Assembly (NCBI GenBank): GCA_045540355.1
Contig: JAZQHB010000040.1
Location: 62,001-126,000 of the forward strand
Source: RGIG2945 sp045540355
Lineage (GTDB): Bacteria; Bacillota; Clostridia; Oscillospirales; Acutalibacteraceae
Direction of reading: 5' to 3'
Length of the DNA stretch: 64,000 bases
Part shown: positions 1 through 8,774 of the stretch, in pieces
Layout of the letters: each line of letters begins with the position of its first letter
Numbering within the stretch: position 1 is the first letter of the stretch
The notes under the pieces: generated by a model
Seen by the model: only the letters and a program-made list of their open reading frames with translations
What the model was told of the DNA's origin: nothing
The model's database searches: none
Made by a program: the position numbers and the translations under genes

Positions 1-1
1 A

Positions 2-1657
2 AACCCATTACAGGTGGTAATGTTTATATCGTCTGTAATATGGATTGTCGGTATGGTCATTATGCTTCTTTATACTCTTTTCAGTTTCTTCAGAATAAAA
101 AGAAAAGTTAAAGAAGCGGTCAGATCACACGATAATATATATCTTTGTGACAATGTTGCAACACCTTTCATTCTCGGAATAATAAAGCCACGGATTTATT
201 TGCCGTCTGATATTCCTGAGGAAGAAGCCAAATATGTTGTAGCCCACGAAAAGGCACACATAAAAAGACTTGACCATATATGGAAACCACTCGGATTTTT
301 GTTACTGACGGTTTATTGGTACAACCCGTTTTTGTGGATTGCATACATCTTACTTTGCCGTGATATTGAACTCGCCTGTGATGAAAAGGTTTTGAAAAGT
401 ATGGGCAACGAAATCAAAGTTGATTATTCCGAAACATTGTTAAATCTCGGAGTTTCTCGAAAATCTGTACTCGCCTGTCCCCTTGCTTTCGGTGAAGTAG
501 GTGTAAAACAAAGGGTTAAATCTGTTCTCAACTACAAAAAGCCAACTCTATGGATTATAATAATCGCACTTATTTTAAGTGTTGTATTGTGTCTTTGTTT
601 TATGACTAATCCAAGTCACATTGAATTATCAGAAACCAATCCTCAACTCGATAAAGCAATATCAGAAGCAATACTTGATATAAATGATGAAGACTTTTTC
701 TCGGGTGTATGTGAATCAGAAGGACATATTGTTTTTGGTATTGATGTACACGGAAATAAATATACCGTTTACTTAAGAACACAGTATTGTACTTTTGATT
801 TTGAGGACGGATATTTTATGATGCAAAGTGGACATTGCATTCCGGGAGTATTTTATTTTGAAAAAATAAATGACGATTATCGATTACTTGATCACGACTA
901 TGTTTCGGATGGTTCGCATTATTTTCCTTCAATAAAAAAACTTTTTCCCTATAAATATATTGACAGAGTATTAAGAAGTACAAAAAAAGACGAAAGACTT
1001 CTTTGGAATCAGTGTGTTGTGTATGCAGAAGCTTATCTGAAAGAAATCGGCAGAGAAGCTGAGATTGTTGACTATGGCGATGTTAACCATGTTCAATTTA
1101 CAGATTTAGGTATTTCTGTTGATGTATTAAATACAATTCTCGGTCTGGGACTACCGTATAAATATGAAATCGGTAGTTTTGAAAAAGTAGAAGGTGGTAC
1201 GAGATATATTTATAAAACTGCGTATTTGCAAGATAAAAACATTATTTTGTTTACTAAAGAAGTATATGATTCAAATGAAATTGTCGAAAGAATTGAAGTG
1301 AGTTCTTTAACAGGCGAAATCTTGAATGTGAGCTCACAACCGATAAAAAGTGAGTATTTTGATGCAAAAGTCCTTGAAGTTAATAATGGTACAGTACTTG
1401 TTGAGCCGTTTGAAGGTAGCAGTGAAAGAAAGTCTGCAAGTCGGATATGGGTATCGACAAAAACAACATCAAGTGTTCCTCCCCCGGATTTTTATGAAGG
1501 TCTGTATGTCAGGATAGTGTACGACGGAATGATTCAGGAAACATATCCTGCACAGATAAATAATGTATATGCAATTTATCTCTATGCTGATGTGAATTAC
1601 AGAGGTGAAGATATTAAAGAATCTGAAACGACGACGAAAGCTGTAGTTTTGGAATAA
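2..1657 (+). CDS. BlaR1/MecR1-like M56 metallopeptidase sensor, 5' end missing
   Basis: The frame is open to the left edge, so the true start lies outside the window; the first in-window start codon is a GTG at 14. The visible part has N-terminal membrane segments, an HEKAH zinc motif (HExxH) near residue 79 counted from that GTG, and a further membrane segment (about residues 180-198). The rest, over 300 residues, is probably extracytoplasmic. This is the layout of M56 antirepressor peptidases such as BlaR1, which sense cell-wall stress and inactivate a BlaI-type repressor. The C-terminal part is not the penicillin-binding domain of true BlaR1; its last 90 residues (DAKVLEVNNGTVLVEP onward) look like a small DUF3221-type beta domain. 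The ligand is therefore unknown. A blaI-type gene would be expected just upstream. Confidence 0.8.
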   Translation, partial: NPLQVVMFISSVIWIVGMVIMLLYTLFSFFRIKRKVKEAVRSHDNIYLCDNVATPFILGIIKPRIYLPSDIPEEEAKYVVAHEKAHIKRLDHIWKPLGFLLLTVYWYNPFLWIAYILLCRDIELACDEKVLKSMGNEIKVDYSETLLNLGVSRKSVLACPLAFGEVGVKQRVKSVLNYKKPTLWIIIIALILSVVLCLCFMTNPSHIELSETNPQLDKAISEAILDINDEDFFSGVCESEGHIVFGIDVHGNKYTVYLRTQYCTFDFEDGYFMMQSGHCIPGVFYFEKINDDYRLLDHDYVSDGSHYFPSIKKLFPYKYIDRVLRSTKKDERLLWNQCVVYAEAYLKEIGREAEIVDYGDVNHVQFTDLGISVDVLNTILGLGLPYKYEIGSFEKVEGGTRYIYKTAYLQDKNIILFTKEVYDSNEIVERIEVSSLTGEILNVSSQPIKSEYFDAKVLEVNNGTVLVEPFEGSSERKSASRIWVSTKTTSSVPPPDFYEGLYVRIVYDGMIQETYPAQINNVYAIYLYADVNYRGEDIKESETTTKAVVLE

Positions 1658-1663
1658 AAGAAA

Positions 1664-1700
1664 AAAGACCTGAATTGCCAAACGGACAATTTAGGTCTTT
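1664..1700 (+). terminator. Terminator after the BlaR1-like gene
   Basis: A 14-bp stem (AAAGACCTGAATTG with CAATTTAGGTCTTT, one G-T pair) around a 9-base loop lies 7 bases after the stop codon. The T-run is short, so strength is uncertain. Confidence 0.7.
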
Positions 1701-1842
1701 GATATATGAATATACATATCTATAGGTCATTTCGTATTCTCCTTTGCAGTTCTGCAGGAAGCGATCAATAATCTGCGAATGTTACCACAAAGCTTCTCGA
1801 TATATTGATATCAAGATTATATCGTAAATTGATGCATTTTTC

Positions 1843-2012
1843 AATGATATATCGCTGATGCGATATGATATACGGCGATGCCGTATGATATACTTGCTAC
1901 GCAAGCATGATATAATATCCGTCACTTCATATGCCGGAGGCATATATCATCGCTCGTAGAGCAATATCATATCGGAGATATATCACCCGTTCCAAACGGA
2001 ACGGATATCATT
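1843..2012. repeat. Folded repeat element made of seven mini-hairpins
   Basis: A 170-bp non-coding element begins AATGATAT and ends ATATCATT. The left half carries TGATA(TA) linkers and the right half ATATCA(T) linkers, so the halves can pair. Seven short hairpins with 3-4-base loops sit between them: 1849-1866, 1870-1886, 1893-1905, 1929-1945, 1952-1962, 1969-1981 and 1987-2004. The predicted fold is a fishbone with small stem-loops along a paired axis. No coding frame explains it. It may be a non-autonomous mobile repeat or a structured RNA/DNA element. The stretch 1701-1842 before it shows nothing recognisable. Confidence 0.7.
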
Positions 2013-2053
2013 GTAAAAACCTCCTTTGTCCGATAGACAAAAGAGGTTTTTAC
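2013..2053 (-). terminator. Terminator of tRNA-Leu
   Basis: A nearly perfect inverted repeat (GTAAAAACCTC...TTTGTC, loop CGATA, GACAAA...GAGGTTTTTAC) directly follows the CCA end of tRNA-Leu on the minus strand. Confidence 0.8.
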
Positions 2054-2054
2054 A

Positions 2055-2141
2055 TGGTGCTGGTGATCGGACTTGAACCGATACGGTGTTGCCACCGAGG
2101 GATTTTAAGTCCCTTGCGTCTGCCGATTTCGCCACACCAGC
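2055..2141 (-). tRNA. tRNA-Leu (anticodon TAA)
   Basis: On the minus strand the sequence folds as a class II tRNA: acceptor GCTGGTG/CACCAGC, D-arm with GGCGAAATCGGCAGACGC, anticodon stem GGGA around CTTAAAA with anticodon TAA, a long variable arm (CGGTGGCAACACCG), T-arm GGTTCAAGTCC and an encoded CCA end. The long variable arm and TAA anticodon identify tRNA-Leu. Confidence 0.95.
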
Positions 2142-2152
2142 GAACGACATAT

Positions 2153-2181
2153 ATTATAATACCAAATCAGCATCTTGTCAA
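2153..2181 (-). promoter_or_regulatory. Promoter of tRNA-Leu
   Basis: On the minus strand TTGACA (2176-2181), a 17-base spacer and TATAAT (2153-2158): a full-consensus housekeeping promoter about 12 bases before the tRNA. Confidence 0.85.
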
Positions 2182-2205
2182 GATAAATTTAATAATAATT
2201 TTTAT

Positions 2206-2234
2206 TTGCATAGTCAGAGAATATATGCTAAAAT
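2206..2234 (+). promoter_or_regulatory. Promoter of thyX
   Basis: TTGCAT (2206-2211), 17-base spacer, TAAAAT (2229-2234). It supports the ATG at 2257 as start, because an upstream extension would begin before the transcript. Confidence 0.65.
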
Positions 2235-2256
2235 AGTTTTTATGGAGGCGAGTATT

Positions 2257-3639
2257 ATGGATTATAAAAATAACGGCGGTTCTAAAGTAATTATCATCGG
2301 ACTTACCGATACAGATGAAAAAGTTTGTGCTGCAAGCGGTCGTATTTCAACTCAACCCGGCAGTGCTATGGATATATGGGCGAAATCTCAGGACAAAGAG
2401 AAAAATGCAAATCTTATAAGTAAAGTTACCCGTTCAGGTCATAACTCGACCGTTGAACACGCGTATTATAACCTTGCATTTGAAAATGTTTCTGTTATGG
2501 TTGAGCAGTTTATGATTGAGTTCAGACTTGCATCTTTTACCGTTAAATCACGCAGATATGTTGATTTCAGCGAAGTCGGATATTATTCACCTGTTTTTGG
2601 TAACGAAGCCCTAAACAAAGAATTTAACGAACATATTGAATATTTATTTGCAGAATATCAGAATTTTGTTGATGCAGGCGTACCTAAAGAAGATGCTCGT
2701 TTTGTGCTCCCCTATTGTTTCAGAAGTAACTTCTTCTGCTCATTGAACGCCCGAGAATTACTTCATGTTTTACACGCAATGCTTCACGGCAGAGGCTCTG
2801 AATATAAAGAGATATACAATCTCGGTAAACAGTTAGCTGAACAGGTTGAAAAGCTCACACCGGGTGTAATGATTGATTTTGAAAACAGAAAACCCGCTTT
2901 GTCAGATAAAATCGACTTGAGCTTCATAGACCAAAAAGCTCCTGAATTCAAAGACGAAAATACAGAGCTTCTTGCATATACCCCCGATGCAGAAACAGTT
3001 ATTGCAAAAAATGCGCTCATTACTGAAACTCAGCTTTCAGCCGATGAAATTGATAAACTCTTGTGTGATGAAGATGTTAAAAATAAGACAATTGAAGCTG
3101 TTATCAATTCTTCAAGACCGAGACCTTTGGAGGCGGCAAGCTTTACTTTCAGAATAAATAATGTTTCACTTGCAACAATAACTCATTTTGCAAGACACAG
3201 AATACAATCACTTTCTGTCCCCTCTCTTAAATATTCAAACAGAGAGAACTACATAATTCCTGATACAATCAGGGGAAATTCTGATTTGCTTGAAAAATAT
3301 AAGCTGACATTTGAAAAAACAGCAGAACTCTATAAAAAGTTCATTTCTTCAAATATCAGCGAGGAAGATGCGGTTTATCTGCTCCTTGCAGGTAATACAC
3401 TTGATCTCGTATTAACGATGAATGCAAGAGAATTGCTCTTATTCTTTAAATTAAGAACCTGCACGAGAGCACAGTGGGAAATTCAGATCTATGCAAACGA
3501 AATGCTTGCAAAGCTTCGTGAAATTTCTCCCCCAGTATTCAAACACTTCGGTCCGAGCTGTTATACAACCGGTAAATGTCCCGAGGGTAAGCTTACCTGC
3601 GGACGAGCATTGGAAATGCAAGAAAAATTCAAGCTCTGA
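2257..3639 (+). CDS. thyX: FAD-dependent thymidylate synthase, two ThyX domains in tandem
   Basis: ThyX makes dTMP from dUMP with methylene-tetrahydrofolate, NADPH and FAD. This protein is 460 residues, about twice the usual 220-250, because it holds two ThyX-like units. The second (about residues 270-460) has the ThyX signature RHR-x7-S (RHRIQSLSVPS) followed by SNRENYIIP. The first (about 40-180) has the matching region IEFRLASFTVKSRRY, in which the first two signature residues are changed. Single-domain ThyX works as a homotetramer with shared active sites, so the fused form may act as a dimer with half the sites altered (inference). The ATG at 2257 follows GGAGGCG; an earlier ATG at 2242 overlaps this ribosome site. 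The 3' end overlaps the convergent copA by 11 bases. Confidence 0.9.
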   Translation: MDYKNNGGSKVIIIGLTDTDEKVCAASGRISTQPGSAMDIWAKSQDKEKNANLISKVTRSGHNSTVEHAYYNLAFENVSVMVEQFMIEFRLASFTVKSRRYVDFSEVGYYSPVFGNEALNKEFNEHIEYLFAEYQNFVDAGVPKEDARFVLPYCFRSNFFCSLNARELLHVLHAMLHGRGSEYKEIYNLGKQLAEQVEKLTPGVMIDFENRKPALSDKIDLSFIDQKAPEFKDENTELLAYTPDAETVIAKNALITETQLSADEIDKLLCDEDVKNKTIEAVINSSRPRPLEAASFTFRINNVSLATITHFARHRIQSLSVPSLKYSNRENYIIPDTIRGNSDLLEKYKLTFEKTAELYKKFISSNISEEDAVYLLLAGNTLDLVLTMNARELLLFFKLRTCTRAQWEIQIYANEMLAKLREISPPVFKHFGPSCYTTGKCPEGKLTCGRALEMQEKFKL

Positions 3640-5842
3640 GTCTTAACGAATTAAGAACAACACTTACTGACGATAACGACATTGCGGCGGCACCGATCAT
3701 GGGACTTAACAAAACACCGCCCAAAGCATACAATAAGCCTGCCGCAATCGGTATTCCGATTGAATTATAGATAAACGCCCAAAACAGATTTTGTTTAATG
3801 ATTTTGATAGTTTTCTTGCTTAAATCAATTGCCTTGCAAACTGTTCTGATATCATCATTCATCAAAACTATATCAGCAGACTCAATTGCAACATCGGAGC
3901 CTTGCTTTACCGCAATTCCGACATTTGCCAGAGTCAACGCAGGGGCATCATTTATGCCGTCGCCTACCATAGCGACGGTCTTTTTTTCGCCTTGCAGCTT
4001 ACTGATTACTTCGACTTTTTCTTCAGGCAAAACTTCAGCATACACTTTATCAATCCCTGATTTTTCCGCAATTGCTTTTGCTGTTTTTTCATTATCTCCT
4101 GTAAGCATGATTGTCGATATTCCGCTGCTTTTTAGTCGGTCAATAACTTCTTTCGCATTGTCTTTAATAGTATCTGCTATTGCTATAATACCGCACAACC
4201 GATTATCGACAGCAACAAAAACGCAGGTGTTAGCTTCGTTTGAAAGAGAGTTGTAACTATCAGCCAAAGGTGTAATATCAACTTCCTTAGCGGTCATAAA
4301 TTTTTCATTTCCGATAAAGACTGATTGAGAGTTAATTTCTGCGATAATTCCGTTACCTGTGACAGCTTCAAATGATTCACACTCAAGCTTTGGTGCAGAT
4401 ATTTTTTCAGAATAGTTAATTATTGCCTCTGCCAACGGATGTTCACTACCTGCTTCAGCTGCAGAAGCGATTGAAATTAAGTGTTTTTCGTCAAAACCCA
4501 TTGCTATAACCTTGGTAACTTCAGGTTTCCCTTTTGTTATTGTACCGGTTTTATCAAAGACAACCGTATCAACCTTGTGCAAAATTTCGAGTGCCTCACC
4601 GCTTTTAATAAGGATTCCTTTTGAAGCACCGTTACCGGTTGCCGCAATAATTGCAGTCGGAGTTGCCAATCCTAATGCACATGGGCAAGCTATAACAAGG
4701 ACAGATATAAATATATTTAACGAAAAGGAAAAATCTTTGCCTGCAAGTAACCATATTACAGATGATAAGAGTGCGATAGCAGCTACAGCGGGTACGAAAA
4801 CGCCTGATATTTTGTCAGCTAATCTTGCTATCGGTGCTTTTGTATTTTGGGCTTCTTCAATAAGCTCAATTATTTTTGCAAGTGAGGATTCCTTTGCGGT
4901 TTTCTGTGCAACGGCAAGAACGCTTCCGTTTTTATTTGATGTACCGCTGTAAAGGTAATCGCCTTCACGCTTTTCAACAGGCATACTCTCGCCCGTAAGC
5001 ATTGATTCATCAACTGAAGTTGTACCTGATTGTACGAGAGAATCGACAGGTATCGTCATACCCGGATAAATTCTTAAAATATCCCCTGTGACAACTTCGT
5101 CTGTCGGTATTGATGTTTCGACACCGTTTCTTATTACTGTTGCACTTTTTGGTGCTTTTTCCATCAAAGAAAAAATTGATTTAGAGGTTTTAATTTTACT
5201 GTTTCGTTCGAGTGTTTTTCCGATAAGAACAAAAGTGATAATTAGTCCGGCAGATTCAAAATATAATGAATGTGCCAGCTCAGCATTCCCCAAACCTATC
5301 ATAACGGTTGTATAAACGCTATAAAGAAATGAACAGCTCGAGCCCAGAGCTACTAAGGTGTCCATGTTCGGATTGCCTGAAAAAAGTGCCTTTGTACCTT
5401 TAATGAAGAAATCCCTGCCGGATATAAGTATCGGGATTGTAAGGAACATTTGGATTAGAGCAAAAATAAGCGGATTAACCTTAGGAGTGATGGCCGACGG
5501 TAACGGCAGACCAAACATGCGCCCCATCGACACATAAAACAAAAGAACACCGAACACAACCGCCCAAATGAGTCTTGAGCGTATTGTGTTCTTTTGATTG
5601 ACAACATTTTCTTTTGCGGTATCAAGATTGGTTTCCAATGGCTTGAAACCGGCTTTTTTTATTGCATTCTTGATATCAGATAATTTCAGTATCTCGTTGT
5701 CATATTGAACTACCGCCTTGTTGGTTGCAATATTGACAGTAGCATCTTTAACTCCGTCCAATCTCTTTATTGATCTTTCCACCGCCGCTGAGCAAGCCGC
5801 ACAGGACATACCACCAACGGAAATTGTAATTTTTGTATCCAT
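3629..5842 (-). CDS. copA: Copper-transporting P1B-type ATPase
   Basis: This integral-membrane pump exports Cu(I) using ATP. The 737 residues show one N-terminal metal-binding domain with GMSCAACS, transmembrane helices, the actuator motif LTGES, the ion-path motif CPCALGLATP in a membrane helix, the phosphorylation motif DKTGTITKG, the nucleotide-domain HP motif (SEHPLAEA) and the hinge GDGINDAP. These define a P1B-1 ATPase. The ATG at 5842 is preferred; a GTG two codons upstream (5851) falls in the weak GGTG ribosome site. A TATAAT box (5859-5864) lies just upstream. No copper-responsive repressor or chaperone gene is adjacent. It lies convergent to thyX and downstream of spoVFB. Confidence 0.95.
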   Translation of the reverse strand: MDTKITISVGGMSCAACSAAVERSIKRLDGVKDATVNIATNKAVVQYDNEILKLSDIKNAIKKAGFKPLETNLDTAKENVVNQKNTIRSRLIWAVVFGVLLFYVSMGRMFGLPLPSAITPKVNPLIFALIQMFLTIPILISGRDFFIKGTKALFSGNPNMDTLVALGSSCSFLYSVYTTVMIGLGNAELAHSLYFESAGLIITFVLIGKTLERNSKIKTSKSIFSLMEKAPKSATVIRNGVETSIPTDEVVTGDILRIYPGMTIPVDSLVQSGTTSVDESMLTGESMPVEKREGDYLYSGTSNKNGSVLAVAQKTAKESSLAKIIELIEEAQNTKAPIARLADKISGVFVPAVAAIALLSSVIWLLAGKDFSFSLNIFISVLVIACPCALGLATPTAIIAATGNGASKGILIKSGEALEILHKVDTVVFDKTGTITKGKPEVTKVIAMGFDEKHLISIASAAEAGSEHPLAEAIINYSEKISAPKLECESFEAVTGNGIIAEINSQSVFIGNEKFMTAKEVDITPLADSYNSLSNEANTCVFVAVDNRLCGIIAIADTIKDNAKEVIDRLKSSGISTIMLTGDNEKTAKAIAEKSGIDKVYAEVLPEEKVEVISKLQGEKKTVAMVGDGINDAPALTLANVGIAVKQGSDVAIESADIVLMNDDIRTVCKAIDLSKKTIKIIKQNLFWAFIYNSIGIPIAAGLLYALGGVLLSPMIGAAAMSLSSVSVVLNSLRLRA

Positions 5843-5868
5843 TTTAATCACCGTCTATATTATACCAC

Positions 5869-6450
5869 CTATTCTTTTGATTTGTAAATAGGTTGTATTT
5901 GTTCTTTTTTTAACGCAAGCAGCATGGCATCATAGATATAATCAAATTCTGCCACTATGGAATTGGGCTTTGTTTTGCAATCGTCCTGCGACATCGGAAC
6001 GAAAAAAATATTTTTTACATTCATGAGTATACCGATGTTTTTTGCTGATGCACCCAACGCATCGTTTGTTGATACTCCGATTAAGACCGGTTTTTGATTT
6101 CTGAGATGTGATTTCACCGCTAATGTCACGGGTGTATCAAAGATACCGTTCGCAAGCTTACCGAGTGTGTTTCCGGTACAAGGTGCTACTATCAATATGT
6201 CCAAGAGCTTTTTGGGTCCTATCGGTTCCGCTTCACTTATCGTTTTGATAACTTTGTTACCGCTTATTTTTTCAAGCTTTCTTATAAAATCATCAGCTTT
6301 TCCGAATCTTGTATCGGTTGAAGCAGCTTCATAGGACATTATCGGAATGATGTTGATATTCTTTTCAGACAGACTTTCTATCTGTTTGATGACTTTGTCA
6401 AAGGTGCAAAATGAACCGCACAAAGCAAAGCCTGCCGTTACACTCTTCAC
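5869..6450 (-). CDS. spoVFB: Dipicolinate synthase subunit B
   Basis: SpoVFB (DpaB) is the flavoprotein-like subunit of dipicolinate synthase, which makes the spore-core compound dipicolinic acid from dihydrodipicolinate in the mother cell. The protein (193 residues) has the flavoprotein family start KSVTAGFALCGSFCTF and the central APCTGNTLGKLANGIFDTPVT region. The start is a GTG at 6450 after AAGGAGG. It overlaps the stop of spoVFA by four bases (GTGA), a sign of translational coupling. The pair indicates an endospore-forming host. Confidence 0.93.
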   Translation of the reverse strand: MKSVTAGFALCGSFCTFDKVIKQIESLSEKNINIIPIMSYEAASTDTRFGKADDFIRKLEKISGNKVIKTISEAEPIGPKKLLDILIVAPCTGNTLGKLANGIFDTPVTLAVKSHLRNQKPVLIGVSTNDALGASAKNIGILMNVKNIFFVPMSQDDCKTKPNSIVAEFDYIYDAMLLALKKEQIQPIYKSKE

Positions 6451-7277
6451 AAATTTTCCTCCTTTATTATATTGCAAATCGTTTCACAGATTATATAACC
6501 GGCGGTTTTTGGTGCAATTTTGCCCGGTAATGAGCCCGCAACAATTGACTTGAAACCTAACTCTCTTGCTGCTGAAAAATCAATTCCGTAAGGAGCTGAT
6601 GCGATTTCGATTATCAAGCATGATTTCGGTAATGTTTTAAGAGTATTTTCTGTTATTACAATCGAAGGTACTGTATTTATAAGAATGTCAAAATTATTAT
6701 CCGAATTGTTTAATTGTTCAAAATCAATCGTCTTACATGAAAGTGTCTGTGCAAAGGCTAAATCACTGATTTTTCTTGCACAGACGGTAACATCGGCACC
6801 GAGTGACAAAAACGACTTAACAATAGCCTTCGCAGTTTTTCCGAAACCTACAACAAGAACTTTACTCGAAAAAATCGTCGTGTTTGTGTTTTCGATAGCA
6901 AGTTTGATAACACCCTCAGCGGTAGGAATCGCATTTTTTATAGCTAATTCCTCTCTGCTTGAATAATCAAAAATACGCATTTTTTCGTCAAAAACAATTG
7001 CTTTGTTTCCTGCTAATCCTGCAAAAACAATATGCTGCTCTTGAAGGTCATTCAGAAGCATTTTGATTTCGGGTGACTTCTTTTGCGAGTTAATGGTTAA
7101 ACCGTCTTTTGTGAGGGGCATAGGCAAAATTACAGCATCTGCACTATTTAGTTCTTCTTTCAGATTACCGTCGGTATGTATCTTTGCAGAATATCCCCTT
7201 TGGTTTAATGCATCACATAAATATAGCTGCCTGTCATCTCCGCCAATAATCAGAAAGTTCATAATATTCTTTGTCAT
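6447..7277 (-). CDS. spoVFA: Dipicolinate synthase subunit A
   Basis: SpoVFA (DpaA) is the NAD(P)-binding catalytic subunit of dipicolinate synthase. The 276-residue protein opens with a Rossmann-like segment (MNFLIIGGDDRQLYLCDAL) and has a second dinucleotide fold (VLVVGFGKTAKAIVKSFLSLGADV, from about residue 143). The ATG at 7277 has AGGTGA at proper spacing; an upstream ATG (7310) has no ribosome site. It forms a two-gene operon with spoVFB. These genes are controlled by sporulation sigma K in Bacillus; a CATA-NNN-TA match at 7289-7297 is too close to the ribosome site to be convincing. Confidence 0.93.
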   Translation of the reverse strand: MTKNIMNFLIIGGDDRQLYLCDALNQRGYSAKIHTDGNLKEELNSADAVILPMPLTKDGLTINSQKKSPEIKMLLNDLQEQHIVFAGLAGNKAIVFDEKMRIFDYSSREELAIKNAIPTAEGVIKLAIENTNTTIFSSKVLVVGFGKTAKAIVKSFLSLGADVTVCARKISDLAFAQTLSCKTIDFEQLNNSDNNFDILINTVPSIVITENTLKTLPKSCLIIEIASAPYGIDFSAARELGFKSIVAGSLPGKIAPKTAGYIICETICNIIKEENL

Positions 7278-7347
7278 AATATCACCTGTAAAATATGTCT
7301 TCAAAAACATTTTATGTTTAGACTTTTAAGAATGTTAAATAAAAATA

Positions 7348-7376
7348 TTTACATTTATTTGGATATATAATATAAT
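7348..7376 (+). promoter_or_regulatory. Promoter of murC
   Basis: TTTACA (7348-7353), 17-base spacer, TATAAT (7371-7376). Transcription would start near 7383, giving a very short leader that begins at the GAGGTG ribosome site. Confidence 0.75.
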
Positions 7377-7396
7377 ATTTGATTGAGGTGATACTT

Positions 7397-8773
7397 GTGA
7401 ATAACATCGACTCAGTATTAAAAAATGCTAAAACTATACACTTTATCGGAATCGGAGGCTCAGGCATGTGCCCCCTTGCTGAAATTTTGCATCACGAGGG
7501 CTACACATTGACCGGTTCTGACAATAATTATACCGACACATTACAGCGAATAATGGATCTCGGCATCGAAGTTACAATGGGACAGTCTGCGGATAATATT
7601 AAAAACCCCGATATGATTGTTTATACTGCAGCTTTATTGCCTGATAACCCTGAGCTATGTGCAGCAAAAGCTTCAGGTATACCGACATTTGAACGCTCTA
7701 AGCTTTTCGGGGCAATTACACGAATGTATGATAATGCTATTTGCGTTTGCGGTACCCACGGAAAAACTACTGTTACTTCAATGATTACACAGATTTTGTA
7801 TCTTTCAGATAAAGATCCCTCTGCGGTAATCGGTGGTACATTACCTCTTATCGGTGCACACGGTATTGTGGGTAAGAGTGAAAATATTGTATGTGAAGCA
7901 TGTGAATTTGTAGATACTTTTCTTGATTTATCCCCTGATGTTTCGGTCATTTTGAATATTGACGAGGATCATCTTGACTACTTCAAGACACTCGATAATA
8001 TTATCAAATCCTTCAGAAAGTTTGCAAAACTTACAAGAAAGAAATTGATTGTTAACGGTGATGATGCAAATTCAATGAAGGCGGTTGAAGGTCTTGATGT
8101 GCCGATAATTACTTTTGGTACTTCTGATAAATGCGACTACTATGCAACTGATATCACTCTCGAACGAGGTGCGTTCCCGAAATATAAGGTTAATTATAAG
8201 GGAGAAAATTACGGATATATTCAGTTGGGTGTACCCGGTATCCATAATGTTCTTAATTCGCTTTCGGCTATTGCTGCGGGTATCGATGCAGGTGCAACAC
8301 CTGAGCAATGCATTGCAGCACTTGAAAAATTCACAGGTGCAGGCAGAAGATTCGAAGTGCTTGATAAATGCAACGGAATTACAATTGCCGATGACTATGC
8401 ACATCATCCTGCAGAGCTGAGAGTTACTCTTGAAGCTACAATGAAAATGGGATATAAGAATGTCTGGGCGATTTTTCAGCCTTTCACCTACTCAAGAACC
8501 GCAATTCTTTTTGATGATTTTGTTGATGTTCTCAAAATACCCGACAAGCTTGTTATGAGTGAAATTATGGGTTCTCGCGAAGTCAACACTTACGATATTT
8601 ATACAAGTCAGCTCGCAGAAAAAATCCCCGGTAGTGTATGGTTTAACACATTCGAGGAAATTGTTGACTTCGTTTATAAAAACGCATCAGACGGCGACCT
8701 TGTAATTACTCTTGGATGCGGCGATATTTATAAGGCAGCTAAACTTCTTATTAAAAAATATAAGGGTGAATAA
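7397..8773 (+). CDS. murC: UDP-N-acetylmuramate--L-alanine ligase
   Basis: MurC adds L-alanine to UDP-MurNAc in the cytoplasm, the first peptide step of peptidoglycan synthesis. The 458-residue protein has the N-terminal Rossmann motif HFIGIGGSGMCPLAEIL, the ATP-binding loop CGTHGKTTVTSMI, the central NIDEDHLDYF segment and the ADDYAHHPAELRVTL motif of the C-terminal domain, all typical of MurC. Start: GTG at 7397 after GAGGTG; an in-frame TTG at 7379 lies in the promoter -10 region. The downstream beta-galactosidase gene starts one base after its stop, so the two are co-transcribed. Confidence 0.96.
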   Translation: MNNIDSVLKNAKTIHFIGIGGSGMCPLAEILHHEGYTLTGSDNNYTDTLQRIMDLGIEVTMGQSADNIKNPDMIVYTAALLPDNPELCAAKASGIPTFERSKLFGAITRMYDNAICVCGTHGKTTVTSMITQILYLSDKDPSAVIGGTLPLIGAHGIVGKSENIVCEACEFVDTFLDLSPDVSVILNIDEDHLDYFKTLDNIIKSFRKFAKLTRKKLIVNGDDANSMKAVEGLDVPIITFGTSDKCDYYATDITLERGAFPKYKVNYKGENYGYIQLGVPGIHNVLNSLSAIAAGIDAGATPEQCIAALEKFTGAGRRFEVLDKCNGITIADDYAHHPAELRVTLEATMKMGYKNVWAIFQPFTYSRTAILFDDFVDVLKIPDKLVMSEIMGSREVNTYDIYTSQLAEKIPGSVWFNTFEEIVDFVYKNASDGDLVITLGCGDIYKAAKLLIKKYKGE

Positions 8774-8774
8774 A

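Noticed and set aside
1843..2012. CRISPR-like repeat array
   Set aside because: Hairpins differ in sequence and linkers are only 6-8 bases and change orientation mid-way; no equal spacers.
7289..7297. Sigma K-like -10 (CATATTTTA) before spoVFA
   Set aside because: Too close to the ribosome site, and no -35 AC at proper spacing.
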